Source of the DNA: Prolixibacteraceae bacterium
Lineage (GTDB): Bacteria > Bacteroidota > Bacteroidia > Bacteroidales > Prolixibacteraceae
DNA: 12,051 nucleotides
Direction: 5' to 3'
Assembly (NCBI GenBank): GCA_016931875.1
Contig: JAFGDX010000255.1
Span: 1 to 12,051, forward strand
A program made the position numbers and the translations under genes. Shown here piece by piece: positions 7,841-12,051 of the stretch. How positions within the stretch are numbered: position 1 is the first letter of the stretch; every line of letters begins with the position of its first letter. Under the pieces are notes generated by a model, which saw only the letters and a list, made by a program, of their open reading frames with translations, was not told where the DNA came from and did no database searches.

Positions 7841-7944
7841 AGCCCCTCCCAACCTCCACAAAGAGGAGGAATTTATTTTGATCAGGCCTTGGTTATTTTT
7901 ATTACTTAATATCCACCTCTCCTTTGTTGGAACGCAGGGAGCTT
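7841..7944. repeat. Degenerate GC-rich palindromic interspersed repeat, two parts
   Basis: Two related segments fill most of the etfA-dehydrogenase gap. The first (7841-7873) starts AGCCCCTCCCAACCTCC and has a 5-bp stem, CCTCC (7853-7857) with GGAGG (7865-7869). The second (7911-7944) starts ATCCACCTCTCC and ends in AGGGAGCTT, directly against the etfA stop codon. The wording resembles the CCCCTCC/GGAGGGG palindromic repeats I recall from many Bacteroidota genomes. Both copies look decayed; the 37 nt between them are AT-rich. The second segment may be the other end of the same element rather than a separate copy. Confidence 0.45.
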
Positions 7945-8964
7945 TCATTTTGTATTTTTTTTGTAATACTTAATCATTTTAGGAATGATAGTAGCAATAT
8001 CTCCTGTAATTACATAGTCGGCTATGGAATTGATAGGAGCTTCAGGATCAGTATTAATTGCAATAATCTGGGCAGATTGTTCCATGCCGGCCCGGTGCTG
8101 GATTTGCCCTGAAATGCCGCAGGCAATGTACAATTTTGGACGAACGGTTAACCCGGTTTGTCCAATCTGCCGTTCATGTTCAACATAACCCGCATCAACC
8201 GCAGCGCGCGATGCGCCAACTTCTCCGCCTAATACTTCGGCTAATTCGTGCAACAGCTGAAAATTTTCTTTTGAACCCACACCGTAGCCACCCGCTACAA
8301 TAATGGGAGCGCCTTTAATGTTTAGCTTGCTTTTTTCGATATGCCGCTCAATAATCTCTACAACAAAATCGGTATCGCTAACATATTTCGACACATCGAG
8401 TTTTACTGTTTTTCCTTTGTATTTCGGGTCGAGAATATTTTTTCTCATTACACCTTCCCGAACTGTTGCCATTTGCGGACGGCAATCGGGGTTGATGATG
8501 GTGGCAATAATGTTTCCTCCAAAGGCCGGACGAATCTGATACAGCAGGTTGTTGTACTTTGTGTCCGTCTTTTTATCGTAATGTTCGCCAATAACCAAAC
8601 TGGTGCAGTCGGCAGTTAACCCGCTGTGTAGTGCCGAAGAAACCCGCGGGCCAAGATCGCGACCTATTGAAGAGGCTCCCATTAAAGCCACCTGTGGTTT
8701 TTCTTCTTCAAAGAGTTTTACAATAATGGATGCGTGGGGCAGCGTTTGGTAAGGATACAATCTATTATCATCAGCCAGATACAAAGTATCCACGCCGTAG
8801 GGAATAACCTGGTCTGCAATCGCATCAAGCTGATAACCGATGGCAATGGCTTCCAGTTGGCAGTTGAGCTCGTTTGCCAGTGTTCTTCCCTTGGTGAGTA
8901 ACTCCTGGCTAACTTCGGCTACCTGCCCGTCTTCTATTTCACAATAAACAAAAACGTTATTCAT
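7945..8964 (-). CDS. etfA: Electron transfer flavoprotein alpha subunit
   Basis: EtfA pairs with EtfB to form the soluble flavoprotein that collects electrons from acyl-CoA dehydrogenases. The 339-residue protein has the N-terminal ETF domain (about 1-200) and the C-terminal FAD-binding domain (about 215-339). In the latter, GASRAAVDAGY (250-260) carries the Arg253 expected near the flavin, and GQTGLTV (268-274) follows. The family signature starts at LYIACGISGQIQH (278-290) and runs to AINTDPEAP (302-310). ATG at 8964 lies 23 nt after the etfB stop, so the genes are cotranscribed. The stop TGA at 7945 abuts a palindromic repeat. Length is normal for a bacterial EtfA; there are no extra ferredoxin-like domains. 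Confidence 0.95.
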   Translation of the reverse strand: MNNVFVYCEIEDGQVAEVSQELLTKGRTLANELNCQLEAIAIGYQLDAIADQVIPYGVDTLYLADDNRLYPYQTLPHASIIVKLFEEEKPQVALMGASSIGRDLGPRVSSALHSGLTADCTSLVIGEHYDKKTDTKYNNLLYQIRPAFGGNIIATIINPDCRPQMATVREGVMRKNILDPKYKGKTVKLDVSKYVSDTDFVVEIIERHIEKSKLNIKGAPIIVAGGYGVGSKENFQLLHELAEVLGGEVGASRAAVDAGYVEHERQIGQTGLTVRPKLYIACGISGQIQHRAGMEQSAQIIAINTDPEAPINSIADYVITGDIATIIPKMIKYYKKNTK

Positions 8965-8987
8965 AATTTCAAATTTTCAAGGAGTTA

Positions 8988-9863
8988 TTAACCAATTGTG
9001 TGACTCGTTATCAATTCAATCATCATATTCTCGATATCAGAATCGGAATCGGAAATAATTTTTGAATCTTTTGCCTGAAGCACCACATTTTCAATAGATT
9101 TAACCTTGGTTGGCGAACCAGTCAGCCCCAGTTGAGATGCGTCTGTTTCAATGTCATTCACGGTCCATTCAGGAATATTCAACTCCGGACGGTCGTTATA
9201 CAATGTAGTGTAGTCTTCATTTTCTTTCTGCAATTCGGTAACCGTTTTGGCACGTTTGTATGTCATTAGTAACTTGGCATTCCGTGCGCGGCATTCCGGA
9301 GCCGTTCCGTTTACCGTAATTACCAGCGGCAATTTGCATTTTACGGTTTCAACGCCCCTGTCGAGCCTTCGTTTTACTACAATGGTATCGTTTTTTAATT
9401 CTTTTACTTCTTCCACATAGGTTACCTGGAGCATCTTCAGTTTTTCGGCCACCTGTGGTCCCACCTGTGCGGTGTCGCCATCAATGGCCTGACGGCCTGC
9501 AATAACAAGGTCAACCTTGCCAATTTTTTTTAAAGCTTGTCCGAGGGCATAGGAAGTAGCCAGAGTGTCGGAGCCGGCAAACGCTCTGTCGGTAAGCAAA
9601 ATGCCACCGTCGGCACCTCTAAACAATCCTTCGCGTATGATGTCGGCAGCTCGTCCGGGCCCCATAGTCAGAATTTTAACGGTTGTGCCGGGAAATTGGT
9701 CTTTGATGCGCAGTGCCTGTTCCAGTGCATTTAGATCTTCAGGATTAAAAATGGCCGGAAGTACCGCCCTGTTAACCGTCCCGTCAGCTTTCATTGCATC
9801 TTTGCCAACATTCCTGGTGTCGGGCACCTGTTTGGCTAAAACAATAATTTTATAAGCTTTCAT
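8988..9863 (-). CDS. etfB: Electron transfer flavoprotein beta subunit
   Basis: EtfB is the partner of EtfA and binds AMP or, in electron-bifurcating ETFs, a second FAD. The 291-residue protein opens with KIIVLAKQVPDT (5-16), the usual first strand. It carries AGRQAIDGDTAQVGP (122-136), the nucleotide-binding loop, and the beta-subunit signature VVKRRLDRGVET (162-173) ending in LPLVITV (178-184). The loop wording DGDTAQVGP is like that I recall from clostridial Bcd-EtfAB proteins, whereas mitochondrial EtfB has a different sequence there. This is a hint, not proof, of bifurcation. The C-terminal part (about 225-291) holds the arm that contacts the dehydrogenase in known structures. It is the first gene of the operon; ATG at 9863 is about 75 nt downstream of the predicted transcription start and has no Shine-Dalgarno. 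Confidence 0.95.
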   Translation of the reverse strand: MKAYKIIVLAKQVPDTRNVGKDAMKADGTVNRAVLPAIFNPEDLNALEQALRIKDQFPGTTVKILTMGPGRAADIIREGLFRGADGGILLTDRAFAGSDTLATSYALGQALKKIGKVDLVIAGRQAIDGDTAQVGPQVAEKLKMLQVTYVEEVKELKNDTIVVKRRLDRGVETVKCKLPLVITVNGTAPECRARNAKLLMTYKRAKTVTELQKENEDYTTLYNDRPELNIPEWTVNDIETDASQLGLTGSPTKVKSIENVVLQAKDSKIISDSDSDIENMMIELITSHTIG

Positions 9864-9946
9864 CTGTTATTTAGTTTTATTCGTTTTTAAAGCTATGGTT
9901 TTGGAGAAAAACACGAATTTTTTATCGCTTCTGGCAAGAAAAGAGG

Positions 9947-9977
9947 CAAATATAAATATTCAGCCTAAAGAAATCAA
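9947..9977 (-). promoter_or_regulatory. Bacteroidota-type promoter of the etfBA-dehydrogenase operon
   Basis: Read on the minus strand, TTG (9977-9975) is followed after 20 nt by TATATTTG (9954-9947), an exact TAnnTTTG match. This is close to the known Bacteroides TTTG-N19-TAnnTTTG layout. Transcription would begin near 9940, giving an etfB leader of about 75 nt. Confidence 0.6.
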
Positions 9978-10019
9978 GACAGGTATAGTAACACAGAGCA
10001 AAAACCCGGGGTTACAAAA

Positions 10020-10049
10020 CAAAGAAAATTTGGGCGCGTTGTTTCTTTG
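10020..10049. promoter_or_regulatory. 8-bp inverted repeat upstream of the etf promoter
   Basis: CAAAGAAA (10020-10027) and TTTCTTTG (10042-10049) are perfect reverse complements 14 nt apart, starting about 43 nt beyond the TTG box of the etf promoter. The position would suit an upstream activator site for the etf operon. The arms are low-complexity, so chance is a real alternative. Confidence 0.3.
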
Positions 10050-10191
10050 AAAAATTCCATCTCTAAACCCTTTTAAATATTGACTTTAAAACAATCAAAC
10101 AAATATTTCCAAAATTCCCGACTTCAAATGACATGTGTTATTTATATTTAATTTAATTTAATAAAAATGTTGAATATGTGTGGTGTTGAAT

Positions 10192-10223
10192 AAAAAAGAG
10201 GAACCAGCAAACTGATTCCTCTT
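10192..10223 (-). terminator. Hairpin terminator of the rpoC-DUF3467 transcript
   Basis: AAGAGGAA (10196-10203) pairs with TTCCTCTT (10216-10223). Past one C-A mismatch, CAG (10205-10207) pairs with CTG (10212-10214), closing a CAAA loop. On the minus strand the stem runs into six T residues (the A run 10192-10197). It starts 20 nt after the DUF3467 stop codon. Confidence 0.85.
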
Positions 10224-10243
10224 GAATATTTTTACAATCCTTT

Positions 10244-10570
10244 TTAAGCCTGAGCAGTTGGCCCGCCAAAATTCATTGGCGGCATCATTGGATCGGAGCC
10301 CGGTTTAACATTTTTGATGGGGCCGTGTACAGCCTCGTATTTTTTTATGTTATCCTGTAAAGCCATTAACAAGCGCTTGGCATGTTCCGGAGTTAGTATG
10401 ATCCGCGACTTTACATTTGCTTTTGGCACGCCGGGCATAATGCGAACAAAATCAACAACAAACTCAGAACTTGAATGCGTTATTACAGCAAGATTGGAAT
10501 ACACCCCCTGCGCAACTTCTTCACTCAATTCGATATTTAATTGTTGTGGCTTTTGTTTTTTATCATCCAT
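10244..10570 (-). CDS. DUF3467 family protein
   Basis: Small soluble protein of 108 residues belonging to the DUF3467 family, whose function is not established as far as I know. The conserved core (about 10-85) includes LNIELSEEVAQGVYSNLA (11-28), the SSSEFVVDFVRIMPG segment (33-47), KSRIILTPEHAKRLLMAL (54-71) and a following helix NIKKYEAVHG (74-83). The tail from 89 is rich in Pro, Met and Gly and is probably disordered. ATG at 10568-10570 lies 20 nt after the rpoC stop, with a hairpin terminator just past its own stop, so it is the last gene of the rpoC transcript. I recall the same rpoC-DUF3467 order from other Bacteroidota. Cotranscription with RNA polymerase suggests, but does not show, a link to transcription. 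Confidence 0.9.
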   Translation of the reverse strand: MDDKKQKPQQLNIELSEEVAQGVYSNLAVITHSSSEFVVDFVRIMPGVPKANVKSRIILTPEHAKRLLMALQDNIKKYEAVHGPIKNVKPGSDPMMPPMNFGGPTAQA

Positions 10571-10590
10571 GATGTAGCTCTTTTAAGGTA

Positions 10591-12051
10591 TTAGGATCTT
10601 TTCATGTCAATCAACTGGTCATATTCTGATTTTGACCCCACAACAAGGTTTTTGTATTCTTTTAACCCTGTACCGGCCGGAATCAGATGACCACAAATTA
10701 CATTCTCTTTCAGTCCGTCGAGGTAATCTACTTTTCCGTTGATGGCGGCTTCATTCAGTACTTTTGTGGTTTCCTGGAACGAGGCTGCTGACAACCAGCT
10801 GCGTGTTTGCAGCGCGGCTTTGGTTATACCTTGCAGAATCTGGCTTGATGTGGCGGGAATTGCGTCCCTCGCTTCCACCAGGTTTTTATCTCTGCGACGT
10901 AACTGTGAGTTCTCGTCTCTGAGTCGTCTTGCTGAAATAATCTGGCCGGGTTTCAACCCTTCGGCATCGCCGGGTTCAATAACCACTTTTTTATTGTAAA
11001 TCCAGTCGTTTTCAGAAATGAACTCGTTTTTGTCAACCACTTGTCTTTCAAGGAAACGGGTGTCACCCGGGTCGTCGATTTCAACTTTCCGCATCATTTG
11101 GCGAATAATGATCTCGTAATGTTTATCATTAATTTTTACCCCCTGCATACGGTATACATCCTGAACTTCATTCAAAATATATTCCTGAACGGCAGTAGGT
11201 CCTTTAATTGCCAAAATATCAGAAGGAGTTGTAGCACCGTCGGAAAGTGATGTTCCTGCACGGATATAATCGTTTTCCTGAACCAAAATCTGTTTCGAGA
11301 GTGGAACCAGGTATTTCTTCACGTCTCCGTTTTTGGTGGTGACAATTATTTCGCGGTTTCCACGTTTGATTTTACCCAGTGAAACTTCGCCGTCGACCTC
11401 TGAAACCACAGCGGGGTTCGAGGGATTACGGGCTTCAAACAATTCGGTAACACGCGGCAAACCACCTGTGATATCGCCTGCTTTACCGGCAGCACGTGGA
11501 ATTTTAACCAAAACAGTACCTGCTTTAACTTCCTGCTTATTGGATACTGCAATATGACCTCCAACCGGAAGGTTGTATGAACGAATCATATCACCTTTTT
11601 TATCCATAATTTTCAGGGTTGGGTTTTTGGTTTTATCCCTGGTTTCAATAATTACTTTCTCACTGTAACCGGTTTGTTCGTCCGATTCCTCGCGGAAAGT
11701 GATGCCATCAATCAGGTTTTCGAATTCGATGGTTCCGTCAAATTCGGTAATAATTACCCCGTTAAACGGGTCCCATTCACAAATCAGTTTTCCTTTTCTG
11801 ATTTCCTCTCCGTTTTTCACATACAGTTTTGAACCGTAAGGAATAGGATGAGTTGACAGCGGAATATTTGTGTTTTTATCGATAATTTTTAATTCGGCCA
11901 ACCTACTAACCACAATGTCAATTGGAGCGCCATCCTGTCCTTTTAATTCAACAGAACGTAATTCTTCAATTTCAACATAACCATCGTATCTTGATTCGAC
12001 CATGGATTGTGCTGAAATGTTACCTGCAATACCCCCCACGTGGAATGTACG
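10591..12051 (-). CDS. rpoC: DNA-directed RNA polymerase beta-prime subunit, C-terminal part
   Basis: The frame is open to the right edge, giving 486 residues of a protein normally around 1,400 long; the N-terminal two thirds lie outside the window. The visible part starts at RTFHVGGIAGN (1-11), the end of the trigger loop, which moves with each nucleotide addition. A beta-rich region follows, then TGGLPRVTELFEAR (195-208), the conserved jaw/cleft-side motif. Near the C-terminus are LQGITKAAL (406-414), SAASFQETTKVL (421-432), GLKENVICG (446-454) and LIPAGTG (456-462), where beta-prime meets the omega-binding side. The GTG at 12037-12039 encodes an internal valine and is not a start. The stop lies 20 nt before the DUF3467 gene. 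No frameshift or insertion is seen. Confidence 0.97.
   Translation of the reverse strand, partial: RTFHVGGIAGNISAQSMVESRYDGYVEIEELRSVELKGQDGAPIDIVVSRLAELKIIDKNTNIPLSTHPIPYGSKLYVKNGEEIRKGKLICEWDPFNGVIITEFDGTIEFENLIDGITFREESDEQTGYSEKVIIETRDKTKNPTLKIMDKKGDMIRSYNLPVGGHIAVSNKQEVKAGTVLVKIPRAAGKAGDITGGLPRVTELFEARNPSNPAVVSEVDGEVSLGKIKRGNREIIVTTKNGDVKKYLVPLSKQILVQENDYIRAGTSLSDGATTPSDILAIKGPTAVQEYILNEVQDVYRMQGVKINDKHYEIIIRQMMRKVEIDDPGDTRFLERQVVDKNEFISENDWIYNKKVVIEPGDAEGLKPGQIISARRLRDENSQLRRRDKNLVEARDAIPATSSQILQGITKAALQTRSWLSAASFQETTKVLNEAAINGKVDYLDGLKENVICGHLIPAGTGLKEYKNLVVGSKSEYDQLIDMKRS

Larger units (their letters stand above)
9864..10243. other. 380-nt intergenic region between etfB and the DUF3467 gene
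   Basis: No convincing coding sequence was found here on either strand. From left to right it holds the etfB leader (9864 to about 9940), the etf promoter (9947-9977), an 8-bp inverted repeat (10020-10049), AT-rich sequence with three tandem TTTAA units near 10147-10163, and the hairpin terminator of the DUF3467 gene (10192-10223). Confidence 0.7.

Overview
The window looks like chromosomal DNA of a Bacteroidota bacterium, most likely of the Bacteroidales/Marinilabiliales type; the exact lineage is an inference. The supporting signs are an AT-leaning base composition, almost no Shine-Dalgarno sequences before starts, a TAnnTTTG-type promoter with an upstream TTG, an rpoC followed directly by a DUF3467 gene, and an etfB-etfA-acyl-CoA dehydrogenase operon. 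I see no tRNA, rRNA, CRISPR array, insertion sequence or phage gene.

Left half (about 1-5989, all genes on +). It holds a class I SAM-dependent methyltransferase (280-1125) and a 595-residue TolB/FlgO-like plus TPR protein with an unusual C-terminal module (1339-3126). These are followed by a membrane di-iron fatty acid hydroxylase/sterol desaturase family protein (3225-3968) and a homocysteine S-methyltransferase family enzyme (3991-4905). The last two are 22 nt apart and probably cotranscribed, ending at a hairpin terminator at 4999-5032. A multi-pass membrane protein of unknown function (5186-5989) follows. A perfect 10-bp inverted repeat encloses a promoter-like TAACTTTG before the TPR gene, and three ACTTAC repeats lie before the hydroxylase. 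Together they make this the most interesting part of the window for regulation.

Middle (6055-9977, all on -). This is an electron-transfer flavoprotein operon in the order etfB, etfA, long acyl-CoA dehydrogenase. It has a good Bacteroidota promoter at 9947-9977 and a strong hairpin terminator at 6055-6094. The dehydrogenase oxidises acyl-CoA and passes electrons to EtfAB. A degenerate GC-rich palindromic repeat sits between etfA and the dehydrogenase gene, against the etfA stop codon.

Right end (10192-12051, on -). The C-terminal third of rpoC enters from the right edge. It is followed 20 nt later by a small DUF3467 gene and a hairpin terminator. The 380-nt gap 9864-10243 separates this unit from the etf operon and carries the etf promoter, an 8-bp inverted repeat and AT-rich sequence.

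The right half is ordinary core metabolism and transcription. I did not find a clearly new multi-gene system. The best candidate for something under-described is the TPR protein and its surrounding repeats.
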